Position numbers and translations under genes: made by a program. The notes under the pieces are model-generated. The model was not told where the DNA came from, made no database searches, and was given only the letters and a program-made list of their open reading frames with translations. This document shows, piece after piece, positions 38,866-48,292 of a stretch of DNA of 64,000 nt. Source of the DNA: Pelagibacterium sediminicola (GTDB lineage: Bacteria; Pseudomonadota; Alphaproteobacteria; Rhizobiales; Devosiaceae); the NCBI RefSeq assembly GCF_003390885.1, contig NZ_QMEL01000005.1, positions 62,001 through 126,000 on the forward strand. The letters run 5' to 3'. Every line of letters starts with the position of its first letter. Position 1 is the first letter of the stretch.

Positions 38866-39014
38866 GGGCCACCTATATCGCGCAACCGAACGGGGGCAAA
38901 TGCGTTTAGTCCGAAGATAACGGGTTCTCCCCGGCGAAACCCGCTCCGCCCAAACTTCGCCCTGATTTGGACCAAAAGCACCATGGTCAGTCATGACCAA
39001 CAACGAGGGTTCCC

Positions 39015-39548
39015 ATGAACGCCAGATTTCTTCTTCCCTTTGCCGCTGTTTCCGCGCTTGCGCTTGCCGCCTGCGGCGGCGATACCCCCGCTCCCGCCCA
39101 GCCCGATCCCGATGCGGGCGATCCGGTGGTGATCGAGACGCCCGAGGTCGAGGAGGCCGCGCCCGAACCCGAGCCTGCAACGAGCGAGGAACTTTCCCAG
39201 GAAGTCGAGGAAGTCGAGCAGGAGGCCGCTGAAACCTTCGAGCAGATCATGGAGGAAACCCGTCAGGCCGGCGATAACCTCGTGGATATGGGCAACAACG
39301 CCATGCAATCCATGTCGAGCCAGTTCGAGGGCGCCCAGGAAACGGTCGAGGAACAGGTGGACAACCTCATCACCGGACTCGAAGAGTTGCGCGACGAAAA
39401 CCTCACCGATGAGCAAAAGCTCCAGGCCGTCGCCAGCGCCCGCACCGCCGCCGAAAACGCCGCCCGCCTCGCCGGCCGCAGCGACGACGACATCCGCGCC
39501 TTCGGCGATGCCACCGAGGAACGCGCCCGCGCCGCGCTGGGCCTTTAA
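39015..39548 (+). CDS. acidic helical lipoprotein of unknown function
   Basis: A 177-aa predicted lipoprotein: LPFAAVSALALAAC is a good signal with lipobox (LAAC). The mature protein starts with a Pro/Asp/Glu-rich, probably disordered stretch (residues about 24-60), then a long amphipathic helical part rich in Glu and Gln (EELSQEVEEVEQEAAETFEQ). No family recognised. An inverted repeat TGGTCA-GTCA-TGACCA (38984-38999) lies just upstream. Divergent from recJ. In composition it resembles envelope-anchored coiled-coil spacers. Confidence 0.75.
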   Translation: MNARFLLPFAAVSALALAACGGDTPAPAQPDPDAGDPVVIETPEVEEAAPEPEPATSEELSQEVEEVEQEAAETFEQIMEETRQAGDNLVDMGNNAMQSMSSQFEGAQETVEEQVDNLITGLEELRDENLTDEQKLQAVASARTAAENAARLAGRSDDDIRAFGDATEERARAALGL

Positions 39549-39621
39549 GAGCGACGGAAGAACCGGATCACCCGCTCCCCTGGTTCATTTCGGGTTTGAC
39601 GGAATGAGCCACATGCTCCTT

Positions 39622-39714
39622 TGCTGCCCCGGCGAAAGCCGGGGCCCATGCTGCAAACTCCGCCGTGTTTGAGGGTTCGCCGTGGCTCCCGGGCCGAGCC
39701 CGGGAGCCACGGAG
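39622..39714. repeat. family C repeat, variant copy
   Basis: TGCCCCGGCGAAAGCCGGGGCC followed about 45 nt later by a different hairpin, GTGGCTCCCGGGCCGAGCCCGGGAGCCAC. It sits between convergent lipoprotein and homoserine dehydrogenase genes. Confidence 0.75.
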
Positions 39715-39724
39715 ACGAGCCGAT

Positions 39725-41239
39725 CTAGAACTCTTCGATGCGGATCAATTGCGGTTGCCCGACGATAAAGCCGTCGCTGGCCACGCGCTTCAGCGCATCG
39801 CGCACCGCGCGTTCGATGGTCTCGTGGGTGATGAGCACCACCGTGCGCGTGCTCTGCGTGTCGACACCGGGTTCCACCGCGCGCAGGTCGGGACGCTGGA
39901 TGACACTTTCGAGAGAAATGTCGCTTTCGCCCATGCGCGTCGCGATCGCGGCCAGCGCGCCGGGCACGTCGCGGGCGTTGAGGCGGATATAATAGCCACC
40001 CTCATGGACGCGCATCGGCGCGCGCTGGCAGGGCTTGAGCTCGGACGCAGGCACGCCCAGCGGAGGCACCCACGTGTCGCGCGCAACGTCCAGAATATCG
40101 CTCAAAACCGAGGCCGCCGTGGCATCGCCTCCCGCGCCCGGCCCGGCAAGCAGCAGTTCGGGGACGTGGTCGGTTTCGAGCGCCACCGCGTTCAGAACGC
40201 CATCGACCCCCGCGATCGCGCTCGTCTTGCGTACCAGCGTCGGGTGCACGCGCTGCTCGATCCCCTGATCGGATTTGCGCGCCACGCCCAACAGCTTGAT
40301 CTTGTAGCCCAGATCGGCCGCCACCTTGATGTCGGCCTGCGTGATGCGCGAGATGCCTTCGACAAACACCTGATCGGCGGCAATCTCCGTGCCGAAGCTG
40401 AGGCTGGCGAGGATAGCCAGCTTGTGCGCCGTATCGTATCCCTCGACGTCGAAGGTCGGGTCGGCTTCGGCATAGCCGAGCGCCTGCGCGTCCTTGAGGC
40501 ACTCTTCAAACCCGATCCCCTCCTCGCCCATGCGGGTGAGGATGTAATTGGAGGTTCCGTTCATGATGCCGTAAACGCGGGTGATGCTGGCCGAGCCCAA
40601 CCCCTCGCGCAGCGTCTTGATCACCGGAATGCCGCCCGCGACAGCGGCCTCGAAGCCCAGTTGCGTATCGTTCTGTTCCGCCAGACGCGCCAGCGCCACG
40701 CCATGCCGGGCAAGCAGCGCCTTGTTGGCCGTCACCACCGGGCAGCCACGTTCGAGCGCCGCGGTGACCGAGGCCAGCGCCGGGCCGTCCTCCCCGCCCA
40801 TCAGTTCGACGAACAGATCGACATCGCCCGACCGCGCCAGCGCCACGGGATCGTCGACCCAATGGATGCCGGAAATATCGATGCCCCTGTCGCGCGAGCG
40901 CGACCGCGCCGAAACGGCCGAAATCACGATATCCCGCCCCAGCTTGCGCGAGATCGCCTTGGAATCGGCCTGGATGATGCGGATGAGCGCCGCCCCGACC
41001 GTCCCGAGCCCGGCAAGGCCCACCCGCAGCGGCTTGGCTTCGAGTTCAGCCTGTTCGGCATGCTCGGCCATCCCCGCCACGATCCGCTGCCGCGTATCGC
41101 TGCGCGGCTCGCGGCCCTCCCGCAAGTCGAACACGAACTGCGGGTCCCCCGCCAGCACGCGCCCGAACCGGGTCGGCGACCACCCATGGGTCGTCAAAAA
41201 GGCTTCAACGGACTGTTTGAACGCTTCGATATCACTCAT
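39725..41239 (-). CDS. hom: homoserine dehydrogenase with N-terminal HTH-like extension
   Basis: A 504-aa protein. Residues about 73-504 are a complete homoserine dehydrogenase (aspartate semialdehyde to homoserine, for Thr and Met): VGLAGLGTVGAAL NAD(P) loop, VTANKALLARHG, GIMNGTSNYILTRM, LGYAEADPTFDVEGYDTAHKL, C-terminal ACT domain for feedback control. Residues 1-60 are an unusual extension, with FLTTHGWSPTRFGR, DPQFVFDLREGREP and TRQRIVAGM. It resembles the small stand-alone HTH proteins of Hyphomicrobiales. ATG 41239 is used. An internal ATG at 41071, with GGCGGGG directly before it, could give the bare enzyme. It lies downstream of alaC, with a family A repeat in the gap. Confidence 0.93.
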   Translation of the reverse strand: MSDIEAFKQSVEAFLTTHGWSPTRFGRVLAGDPQFVFDLREGREPRSDTRQRIVAGMAEHAEQAELEAKPLRVGLAGLGTVGAALIRIIQADSKAISRKLGRDIVISAVSARSRSRDRGIDISGIHWVDDPVALARSGDVDLFVELMGGEDGPALASVTAALERGCPVVTANKALLARHGVALARLAEQNDTQLGFEAAVAGGIPVIKTLREGLGSASITRVYGIMNGTSNYILTRMGEEGIGFEECLKDAQALGYAEADPTFDVEGYDTAHKLAILASLSFGTEIAADQVFVEGISRITQADIKVAADLGYKIKLLGVARKSDQGIEQRVHPTLVRKTSAIAGVDGVLNAVALETDHVPELLLAGPGAGGDATAASVLSDILDVARDTWVPPLGVPASELKPCQRAPMRVHEGGYYIRLNARDVPGALAAIATRMGESDISLESVIQRPDLRAVEPGVDTQSTRTVVLITHETIERAVRDALKRVASDGFIVGQPQLIRIEEF

Positions 41240-41337
41240 GGCACACACGGAAATCCTATCGCATGCGCGAGGTGAATAGGAAAAATCCTATTGGGTCAAG
41301 GGGGGCGTGGAACATCGAGCCCTTGCTTTCGCGGCTG

Positions 41338-41484
41338 GCACCGCTGCACCCCTCACCCCCAACCCCTCTCCCGCAAGGGGAGAGGGGGGCTCAAGAGCCG
41401 AGGAGCCACAGTTTCCCTTCTCCCCTTGCGGGAGAAGGTGGGCTTTCGCGCACGCGAAAGGTCGGATGAGGGGTGCGCGATGCC
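41338..41484. repeat. family A multi-hairpin repeat, copy 3
   Basis: GCACCCCTCACCCCCAACCC, CCCGCAAGGGGAGAGGGG, CTTCTCCCCTTGCGGGAGAAG, GGCTTTCGCGCACGCGAAAGG and GTCGGATGAGGGGTGC. Archetypal copy: closing stem GCACCCCTCA/TGAGGGGTGC encloses three hairpins. Confidence 0.85.
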
Positions 41485-41535
41485 TACCGCAACCGCCGAA
41501 TATCGCGGTCTCACACCTTCTTCTACACTGCCCCG

Positions 41536-41605
41536 TCGTCACCCGGTTTATCCGGGTGACCCAGCGGCCACAAAGGCTGGGTTGCCCGGATAAACCGGGC
41601 AATGA
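41536..41605. repeat. inverted double-hairpin repeat between hom and alaC
   Basis: TCACCCGGTTTATCCGGGTGA and TTGCCCGGATAAACCGGGCAA separated by CAGCGGCCACAAAGGCTGG: two hairpins with complementary loops (TTTAT, ATAAA), the same loop pair as family D. With family A copy 3 it accounts for the 398-nt gap. Confidence 0.7.
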
Positions 41606-41637
41606 CGGAGGGGACAGAGATCCGCTAAAGACTCGCC

Positions 41638-42849
41638 TTATGCCTTCAGCGTAACGACATTCCCCCCGCTCGCGCTCCCGCCGAGGAATTTTCTGATCGA
41701 GCGCGCCGCCTGCCGGATGCGTTGCTCGTTCTCGACGAAGGCGAGGCGGACATACTGGTCGCCATATTCGCCGAAGCCGACGCCTGGCGCCACCGCCACT
41801 CCGGTTTCCCGGATGAGCAGTTTGGCGAATTCGAGCGAACCGAGTTCGGCGAACTGGTCGGGAATCGGGGCCCAGGCAAACATGGTCGCGGCGGGCACCG
41901 GAATGTTCCAGCCGGCGCGGCCAAAGCTTTCCACCATCACGTCGCGGCGGTGCTTGTAGATCTTGCGCACCTCCTCGATGCACGAATCATCGCCATTGAG
42001 AGCCGCGGCGCCTGCGACCTGAATGGGCGTGAATGCGCCGTAATCGAGATAGGACTTGACCCGCGCCAGCGCCGCGATCAGGCGCTCGTTACCCACCGCG
42101 AACCCCATGCGCCAGCCGGGCATGGAGAACGTCTTGGACATCGAGGTGAACTCCACCGCGATGTCGATCGCCCCCGGCACCTCGAGGACGGAATGGGGCG
42201 GTTCGTCATCGAAATAGATCTCGGAATAGGCAAGATCGGAGAGGATGAAGATGTCGTGCTTGCGGCAATAATCCACGACTTCCTTGTAGAAATCGAGGCC
42301 CGCGACATAAGCCGTGGGGTTGGCCGGATAGTTCAAAATCAGTGCGATCGGCTTGGGAATCGAGTGCCGCACCGCCCGGTCGAGCGAGCGCAGGAAGTCC
42401 TCATTGGGATCGGCGGGCATCGAGCGCACCACCCCCCCGCTCATGATGAAGCCGAACGAATGGATGGGATAGGTCGGGTTGGGCACCAGCACCACGTCGC
42501 CCGGCGCGGTGATGGCCTGCGCCATATTGGCAAAGCCTTCCTTGGAGCCCAGCGTTGCGACCACCTGCGTATTGGGATCGAGCTTCACCCCGAACCGGCG
42601 GCCATAATAGGACGCCTGCGCCTTGCGCAGCCCCGGAATCCCGCGCGAGGTCGAATAGCGGTGCGTGCGCGGATCGTTTACCGTTTCCTTGAGCTTGTCG
42701 ACGATATGCTCGGGGGTCGGCAGGTCGGGATTGCCCATGCCCAGATCGATGATGTCCACCCCATCGGCGCGCGCCTTGGCCTTGATGGGGTTGATATGCT
42801 CGAAGACATAGGGCGGCAGGCGGCGGATGCGATGAAATTCTTCGCTCAT
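41638..42849 (-). CDS. alaC: class I/II PLP aminotransferase (AlaC-like)
   Basis: A 403-aa fold-type I aminotransferase, best matched to the AlaC glutamate-pyruvate/LL-DAP-type group: IDLGMGNPDLPTPEHIV, NYPANPTAYVAG, SDLAYSEIYFDD and the PLP lysine in SMSKTFSMPGWRMGF. Start ATG 42849 (MSEEFHRIRRLPPYVFEHI). It precedes hom on the same strand as in many Rhizobiales, linking Ala/Asp-family amino-acid metabolism. Substrate preference is inferred from family and context. Confidence 0.9.
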   Translation of the reverse strand: MSEEFHRIRRLPPYVFEHINPIKAKARADGVDIIDLGMGNPDLPTPEHIVDKLKETVNDPRTHRYSTSRGIPGLRKAQASYYGRRFGVKLDPNTQVVATLGSKEGFANMAQAITAPGDVVLVPNPTYPIHSFGFIMSGGVVRSMPADPNEDFLRSLDRAVRHSIPKPIALILNYPANPTAYVAGLDFYKEVVDYCRKHDIFILSDLAYSEIYFDDEPPHSVLEVPGAIDIAVEFTSMSKTFSMPGWRMGFAVGNERLIAALARVKSYLDYGAFTPIQVAGAAALNGDDSCIEEVRKIYKHRRDVMVESFGRAGWNIPVPAATMFAWAPIPDQFAELGSLEFAKLLIRETGVAVAPGVGFGEYGDQYVRLAFVENEQRIRQAARSIRKFLGGSASGGNVVTLKA

Positions 42850-43024
42850 TGGTTCCTCGTTGGGGCACGTTGCGTCCCCGTTATCCCGATGGTGCGGCGC
42901 ATTTCGGGCGGCCGCCAACGCATGGGGCAGATTATCTCAATACCATGGTGTTGAAAGTATGAACGGGGCATCCGGACACGCCGGGCGCTTCGCCCGTGAT
43001 CTTTACCGGCCCTGCCCCTTGCCC

Positions 43025-44077
43025 TTACGGGAAGAGAGGCAGAGCCTCGATAGCGGTTGCCTCAGGGAACCCGAACGCCACGTTGAAATTCTGGATCGCC
43101 TGCCCGGCGCTGCCCTTGACGAGATTGTCGATAGCCGCGATCACGATGGCTCGCCCGGCGATCCGGTCGTCGAACACCGAGATGACGCAAAAATTGGAGC
43201 CGCGCACGTGTCCGGTCGCGGGCAGTTCGCCCTTTTCGGCCACGCGCACGAAAGGCTCGTCCGCATAGGCCTGCCGCAACACCCCCCGCAGATCGTCGGC
43301 ATTGGTGGCGTTGCCCAGTTTCACATGCGCGGTGACCAGTTCACCCCGGCTCATGGGGATGAGGTGCGGGGTGAAATTGACGATGACGTCCTCACCCGAG
43401 GCCAGCGACAATTCCTGCTCGATCTCCGGCGCATGCCGATGAACGCCCACCGCATAGGGCGAAACGCTTTCGCCCGCCTCGGCCATCAGCGTATTCTGCT
43501 TGGGCGAACGCCCCGCGCCCGAAACGCCGGACTTGGCGTCGATGATGAGATCCTGGGTCGAGATCGCGCCCGTCTTCGCCAGTGGCAACAACGCCAGAAG
43601 CGCCGCCGTCGGATAGCAGCCCGGGCACGCGATGATCCGGGCCTTCGCAATCACCTCGCGATTGTGCTCGGTCAGCCCATAGGCCGTCACGTCCTGCAAA
43701 TGCGGCGCGACATGCTTGGCGCCGTAGGCCGAGGTAAAGACATCGGGTTTGCGGAACCGGAAGTCGGCCCCCATGTCGATCACGCGAATGGAGGGATTGC
43801 TCTCGACGATATCCGCGATGAGCTGCTGGCCGGTTCCGTGCGGCAACCCGCAGAACACCACATCGATGCCCGAAAAATCGACGTCCTCGTTGGCAACCAG
43901 ATCCGGCAGGCCCGCATGGGCGAGATGAGGATAGACCGAGGCCATGGGCTTGCCCGCATGGGTATTGGCGGTCAAAGCCTCGAATTTCAAACCCGGATGG
44001 CGCACGCCAAGGCGCAGCAGGTCGGCTCCGGTATAACCGGAAGCACCCAGAAGTGCGGCTTTGACTGGCGGCTGCAT
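43025..44077 (-). CDS. argC: N-acetyl-gamma-glutamyl-phosphate reductase
   Basis: A 350-aa enzyme of arginine synthesis reducing N-acetylglutamyl phosphate to the semialdehyde with NADPH. AALLGASGYTGADLLRL is the nucleotide loop, GLPHGTG, and the catalytic cysteine is in IIACPGCYPTAALLAL. DAKSGVSGAGRSP and HRHAPEIEQEL complete the pattern. It is the long type (type 1). Start ATG 44077 (MQPPVKAALLGASG). Divergent from the glycosyltransferase gene. An argC-alone arrangement, no rpsI/rplM nearby. Confidence 0.95.
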   Translation of the reverse strand: MQPPVKAALLGASGYTGADLLRLGVRHPGLKFEALTANTHAGKPMASVYPHLAHAGLPDLVANEDVDFSGIDVVFCGLPHGTGQQLIADIVESNPSIRVIDMGADFRFRKPDVFTSAYGAKHVAPHLQDVTAYGLTEHNREVIAKARIIACPGCYPTAALLALLPLAKTGAISTQDLIIDAKSGVSGAGRSPKQNTLMAEAGESVSPYAVGVHRHAPEIEQELSLASGEDVIVNFTPHLIPMSRGELVTAHVKLGNATNADDLRGVLRQAYADEPFVRVAEKGELPATGHVRGSNFCVISVFDDRIAGRAIVIAAIDNLVKGSAGQAIQNFNVAFGFPEATAIEALPLFP

Positions 44078-44220
44078 CTTGCTTGCCCTCGATACGGGAT
44101 TGTGTAAATGAAGCTGTTGCAAGAGGCCGTATTACTGCCGCACCGGTATAATGTAAATGGCCCAGCGCATCGGGAAGGAAAGGCCATTCCGCCCGGTTTG
44201 CGGCTTAATGTGGGGTATAG

Positions 44221-45504
44221 ATGTCCAAACGCATTGCGATGGCCACGATAGGCACGCAGGGCGACGTGCAGCCCTATCTTGCACTTGCCGTCGCCATGAA
44301 GGCGCGCGGCTATTCCGTGGTCCTGGGGACCAACGACGATTTCAAGGACCTGATCACCAGCTACGGCATCGAGTTCTACAGCCTTGGCTCCTCGATCCAG
44401 GAATTCGTCACCCAGTCCCAGTTCGACAAGGCAATGAGCCAGAATTTCCTCGCCAACGCCCCCGCGCTCCTGCGGCAGGGCCAGAAGATCGTCGACCGTG
44501 CCGCCCGCGCCGCATGGGATATGTGCCAGGGCGCCGATGTCATACTCTTTCACATGAACACCAGCTTTGCCGTGGACATCGCCGAAGCGCTCGACATCCC
44601 GGCCATCGTGGTCGCGCTCCAGCCGCTCAACGCCACCAGTGAATTTCCGCTCTGCGTCCACTATACGCCCACTTTCGGCAAGGCGATCAACAAGCTCACC
44701 TACACCACCATGACCGTGCAGCAGATCTACTACAACTTGCCGCGCAACAAGCTCCGCCGCGAACTCATGGACCTCCAGCCGCGCAAGAAGGGCGGGTTCT
44801 TCAAGGATACGGACGGACGGAACCTGTGGGTGCTCAATGCCTTTTCCGACGTCGTCTCCCCCCGCCCCCGCGACTGGCCCAGAACCTCCATCGTCACCGG
44901 CTACTGGATGCTGCCCGACCGGTCGGGCTGGGAGCCTGACGAGAAGTTCGAGCAGTTCCTTTCCGCCGGGCGCAAGCCGATCTATGTGGGCTTCGGCTCC
45001 ATGCCGTTCGGGGCGGACCGCAACACCGAGATCCTGCGCGAAGCGATGCGTCGCTGGGACGGGCGCGTGGTCGTCGCGCGCGGCTGGGGCGGCATGAAGA
45101 CCGACGATCTGCCCGAGAGCGTCTATGCCATCGAGCGCGCGCCCCACGACAAGCTGTTCCAGCACGTCCGGGGCGTCGTCCACCATGGGGGCGCGGGGAC
45201 GACCGCCGCGGGCCTGACGCTGGGCCTTCCCACCTTCGTCGTCCCCCAGACCGTCGATCAGCCCTATTGGGGCCGCCGCGTCTACGAGCTGGGCTGCGGG
45301 CCCAAGCCCATCCGCCGCCGCAAGCTGACCGGCGAAAACCTCGCCGAAGCCCTGCGCGATCTCGAATCCAATATCGGCTATGCGCGCAACGCCGAAAAAG
45401 TGGGCGAAAAGCTCCGCGCTGAGGATGGCACCGGCAAGGCCATCAAGGTCATCGAGCGCGTGATGGCCAACTATCAACCGCGAAAAGCGCGCGCCACGGC
45501 GTGA
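44221..45504 (+). CDS. UDP-glycosyltransferase-like protein (GT1/GT28 type)
   Basis: A 427-aa GT-B fold glycosyltransferase related to MGT/sterol-glucosyltransferase-type enzymes. N-terminal acceptor domain begins IAMATIGTQGDVQPYLALAVAMKARG. C-terminal donor domain has PIYVGFGSMPFG and the signature VRGVVHHGGAGTTAAGLTLGLPTFVVPQTVDQPYWGRRV. No membrane segment. A TATAAT lies at 44147-44152. Acceptor may be a lipid, sterol-like or carotenoid compound; it stands alone, so context gives no substrate. Confidence 0.9.
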   Translation: MSKRIAMATIGTQGDVQPYLALAVAMKARGYSVVLGTNDDFKDLITSYGIEFYSLGSSIQEFVTQSQFDKAMSQNFLANAPALLRQGQKIVDRAARAAWDMCQGADVILFHMNTSFAVDIAEALDIPAIVVALQPLNATSEFPLCVHYTPTFGKAINKLTYTTMTVQQIYYNLPRNKLRRELMDLQPRKKGGFFKDTDGRNLWVLNAFSDVVSPRPRDWPRTSIVTGYWMLPDRSGWEPDEKFEQFLSAGRKPIYVGFGSMPFGADRNTEILREAMRRWDGRVVVARGWGGMKTDDLPESVYAIERAPHDKLFQHVRGVVHHGGAGTTAAGLTLGLPTFVVPQTVDQPYWGRRVYELGCGPKPIRRRKLTGENLAEALRDLESNIGYARNAEKVGEKLRAEDGTGKAIKVIERVMANYQPRKARATA

Positions 45505-45620
45505 CCCGTCCGACAAGGCCCGCTATTTTACGCACTCACCCCAAAGTTCACATGCGCACCGCGACGAATTGATATAGAATATAACAAACAGGTCCGCCTG
45601 AATTTTCTCTGGAGAACGCC

Positions 45621-46370
45621 GTGAAGATTTTCGTACCGGTCAAGCGCGTGCTCGATGCCAATGTCGCCGTCAGGGTCAGGCCCGACGGCTCGGGTGTCGA
45701 TCTCGCCAACCTCAAGATGAGCATGAACCCCTTTGACGAGATCGCCGTCGAAGAGGCCATCCGGCTCAAGGAAGCCGGCAAGGCCGAAACGATCACCGCC
45801 GTTTCCATCGGCCCCACGCAGGCCGTTGATACGCTGCGCTCGGCGCTGGCCATGGGCGCGGACGCGGCCATTCTGGTCAGGGCGGATGGTCCGGTCGAAC
45901 CGCTGGCGGTCGCACGGATTTTGAAGGCACTTGTCGAGCGGGACCAGCCCGACCTCATCATCATGGGCAAGCAGGCTATCGACGGCGATTCCGGCCAGGT
46001 CGCCCAGATGCTCTCGGCGCTCGTTGGCTGGCCACAGGCGACCTATGCGTCGAAGGTCGAAATCGAGGGCACGGCGGTCCGGGTCACCCGCGAGGTCGAT
46101 GGTGGCCTCGAAACGATCGAAATGGACCTGCCCGCCGTCATCTCCACCGATCTGCGGCTCAATACGCCGCGCTACGCTTCGCTGCCCAACGTGATGAAGG
46201 CCAAGAAAAAGCCGCTCGAGGAAATCGACGCGGCAAGCCTCGGCGTCGCACTCGAACCGACGCTCAAGATCGCCTCGACCCTGCCGCCTCCGGCGCGAAA
46301 ATCCGGCTCGAAGGTCGAAACGGTGGCCCAACTGGTCGATAAACTCAAGAACGAGGCGCGGGTGATATGA
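45621..46370 (+). CDS. etfB: electron transfer flavoprotein beta subunit
   Basis: A 249-aa subunit of the ETF heterodimer, carrying electrons from acyl-CoA and related dehydrogenases to ETF-ubiquinone oxidoreductase. Typical start [20 protein letters not shown], conserved [20 protein letters not shown] and [20 protein letters not shown] (AMP site). GTG start at 45621 after TCTGGAGA. It overlaps etfA by 4 nt (ATGA), so translation is coupled. Confidence 0.96.
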   Translation: MKIFVPVKRVLDANVAVRVRPDGSGVDLANLKMSMNPFDEIAVEEAIRLKEAGKAETITAVSIGPTQAVDTLRSALAMGADAAILVRADGPVEPLAVARILKALVERDQPDLIIMGKQAIDGDSGQVAQMLSALVGWPQATYASKVEIEGTAVRVTREVDGGLETIEMDLPAVISTDLRLNTPRYASLPNVMKAKKKPLEEIDAASLGVALEPTLKIASTLPPPARKSGSKVETVAQLVDKLKNEARVI

Positions 46371-47299
46371 CGACGCTAATTCTCGCCGAACACGACAACA
46401 CTGCCCTGCTCGGAGCGACGGCCCGCACCGTCGCCGCCGCCAAAAATATCGGCGCACCGATCCACGTGCTGATTACCGGCCACGGGGTGTCGGCGGCCGC
46501 CAATGCCGCCGCAAAGCTCGATGGCGTCGAAAAGGTGCTGGTGGCCGATCACGAAAGCCTTGCCCATGGCGCGGCTGAACCCGTCTCCGAGGCGATCCTC
46601 GCCATCGCCGCCGCCTACGAGCACATCGCGGCGCCCGCAACGACATTCGGCAAATCGGCAATGCCGCGCGTTGCCGCCCTCCTCGGCGTGATGCAGGTTT
46701 CCGATGTCACGAAAATCCTCTCGCCCAGTAGCTTCGAGCGCCCCGTCTATGCCGGTGCGGCCATCGAAACCGTCGAGGCGACGGCGGACAAGGTCGTCTT
46801 CACCGTGCGCACCTCGGCCTTTGATGGCGTTGCCGAAACGGGTTCGGCCTCCATCGAGCCGGTAGGCTTTAGCCCCACCGCCCGCACCTCGCGCTTTGTC
46901 AGCCGCGAAAGCGCCGCCGGCGGCGGCGGGGTGGATCTTTCGAGCGCCAAGGTCGTCGTCTCGGGCGGCCGCGCGCTCGGCTCCGCCGAACAGTTCACCG
47001 AAATCCTCACCCCCCTGGCCGAAAAGCTCGGCGCCGCCCTCGGCGCCTCCCGCGCCGCGGTCGATGCGGGCTACGCCCCCAATGACTGGCAGATCGGCCA
47101 GACCGGCAAGGTCGTCGCCCCGGACCTTTACATCGCCATCGGCATCTCGGGCGCCATCCAGCACCTTGCGGGCATGAAAAACTCCAAGGTCATCGTCGCC
47201 ATCGACAAGGACCCCGAAGCCCCGATCTTCTCCGTCGCCGACTACGGACTGGTCGCCGATATCTTCGAGGCCGTGCCGGAGCTGACCAAGGCGCTATAA
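46367..47299 (+). CDS. etfA: electron transfer flavoprotein alpha subunit
   Basis: A 310-aa FAD-binding ETF alpha. C-terminal FAD domain: [73 protein letters not shown]. It overlaps etfB by 4 nt. A family C repeat follows the stop. No etf-QO gene is in the window. Confidence 0.96.
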   Translation: MTTLILAEHDNTALLGATARTVAAAKNIGAPIHVLITGHGVSAAANAAAKLDGVEKVLVADHESLAHGAAEPVSEAILAIAAAYEHIAAPATTFGKSAMPRVAALLGVMQVSDVTKILSPSSFERPVYAGAAIETVEATADKVVFTVRTSAFDGVAETGSASIEPVGFSPTARTSRFVSRESAAGGGGVDLSSAKVVVSGGRALGSAEQFTEILTPLAEKLGAALGASRAAVDAGYAPNDWQIGQTGKVVAPDLYIAIGISGAIQHLAGMKNSKVIVAIDKDPEAPIFSVADYGLVADIFEAVPELTKAL

Positions 47300-47311
47300 G
47301 GTCTCGTCCTC

Positions 47312-47398
47312 TCCTGCTTCCCCGGCGAAAGCCGGGGTCCATGCCTCCACATCCCGGAAAGCTGCGAAAATGGGTCCCGGCTTCCGCCGGGACAGCAT
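47312..47398. repeat. family C paired-hairpin repeat, copy 4
   Basis: TTCCCCGGCGAAAGCCGGGGTCC and GGGTCCCGGCTTCCGCCGGGACAG, between convergent etfA and the PfkB kinase gene. Confidence 0.8.
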
Positions 47399-47407
47399 AG
47401 GGAGCGT

Positions 47408-48286
47408 TTATGGCTGCGCCCCGACCTTCCCAACCGCTTCCGCCCCGGCCTCGATTCCTGCCTCAAGGCACCCCGTCTCATCCTCCCCGCGCAGATACGC
47501 GGCAAGGAAGCCCGCAAGGAACGCATCCCCTGCCCCGGTCGTATCGATCGCCTCGACCTCTCGCCCCGGCAGCGCGAAGGATGTCTTGCCCCTGCCCCCG
47601 AGCAACGCGCCGTCCGCGCCGCGCTTGATGACGACCGTACCGTAAAGATCCTGCAGCGCTGCCATTTGTGCGTCCGCACCGTCCTTGCCGGTCAAAAGCG
47701 CGGCCTCCTCGGCATTGGGAAAGAGGAAATCGGCGCCCGCCGTCCAGTCAAGGAAGCGCGCTGCGCCGATTTCGGCAAGAAACCCCGTCGATGACGGATC
47801 GATGCTCACCGCGATTCCCGAGGCGTGCGCCGCCGCGATCAGCGCCAGAACCGCGGCGCGCGGGCCGGGCTCGAACAGCGCATAACCCGACACGTGCAGC
47901 AGATCGATATCATCGAGCAGGCTTTGCGGCAGGTCGCCGGGCCCGAGCGCCGCGTTCGCGCCCCGGTCGGTCAGAAAGCTCCGCTCGCCATCCTTTTCGA
48001 CAAGGCAGATCAGCGCGCCGGTTGGCCTTTCCGGGTCGCCCGCCAGCGCCGCCTCGACGCCCCGCGCGCCAAAATGCGCATCGAGCGCCGCCACATCCCC
48101 GATCCCGACCCGCGCCGCAAAGCGCACCGGTGCGCCCTGCGCCGCCAGCCACACGGCCTGATTGGCCCCGGACCCGCCCGGCATCTGCCGGATGGCGGCA
48201 CGCACATCGGTGCCGCGCGCGATCGCGCCCTCGGGCATCACGATAATGTCGGTCATCACGTCCCCGACCACGAGCGCCCGCTTCAT
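47408..48286 (-). CDS. psuK: PfkB family kinase, probable pseudouridine kinase
   Basis: A 292-aa ribokinase-fold sugar kinase: ALVVGDVMTDIIV, MPGGSGANQAVWLAAQGAPV (substrate loop), and the PfkB signature IDTTGAGDAFLAGFLAAY with the catalytic aspartate. It lies 6 nt after psuG on the same strand. The adjacent psuG supports phosphorylation of pseudouridine to pseudouridine 5'-phosphate; by sequence alone ribokinase cannot be excluded. Start ATG 48286. Confidence 0.85.
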   Translation of the reverse strand: MKRALVVGDVMTDIIVMPEGAIARGTDVRAAIRQMPGGSGANQAVWLAAQGAPVRFAARVGIGDVAALDAHFGARGVEAALAGDPERPTGALICLVEKDGERSFLTDRGANAALGPGDLPQSLLDDIDLLHVSGYALFEPGPRAAVLALIAAAHASGIAVSIDPSSTGFLAEIGAARFLDWTAGADFLFPNAEEAALLTGKDGADAQMAALQDLYGTVVIKRGADGALLGGRGKTSFALPGREVEAIDTTGAGDAFLAGFLAAYLRGEDETGCLEAGIEAGAEAVGKVGAQP

Positions 48287-48292
48287 GACAGC

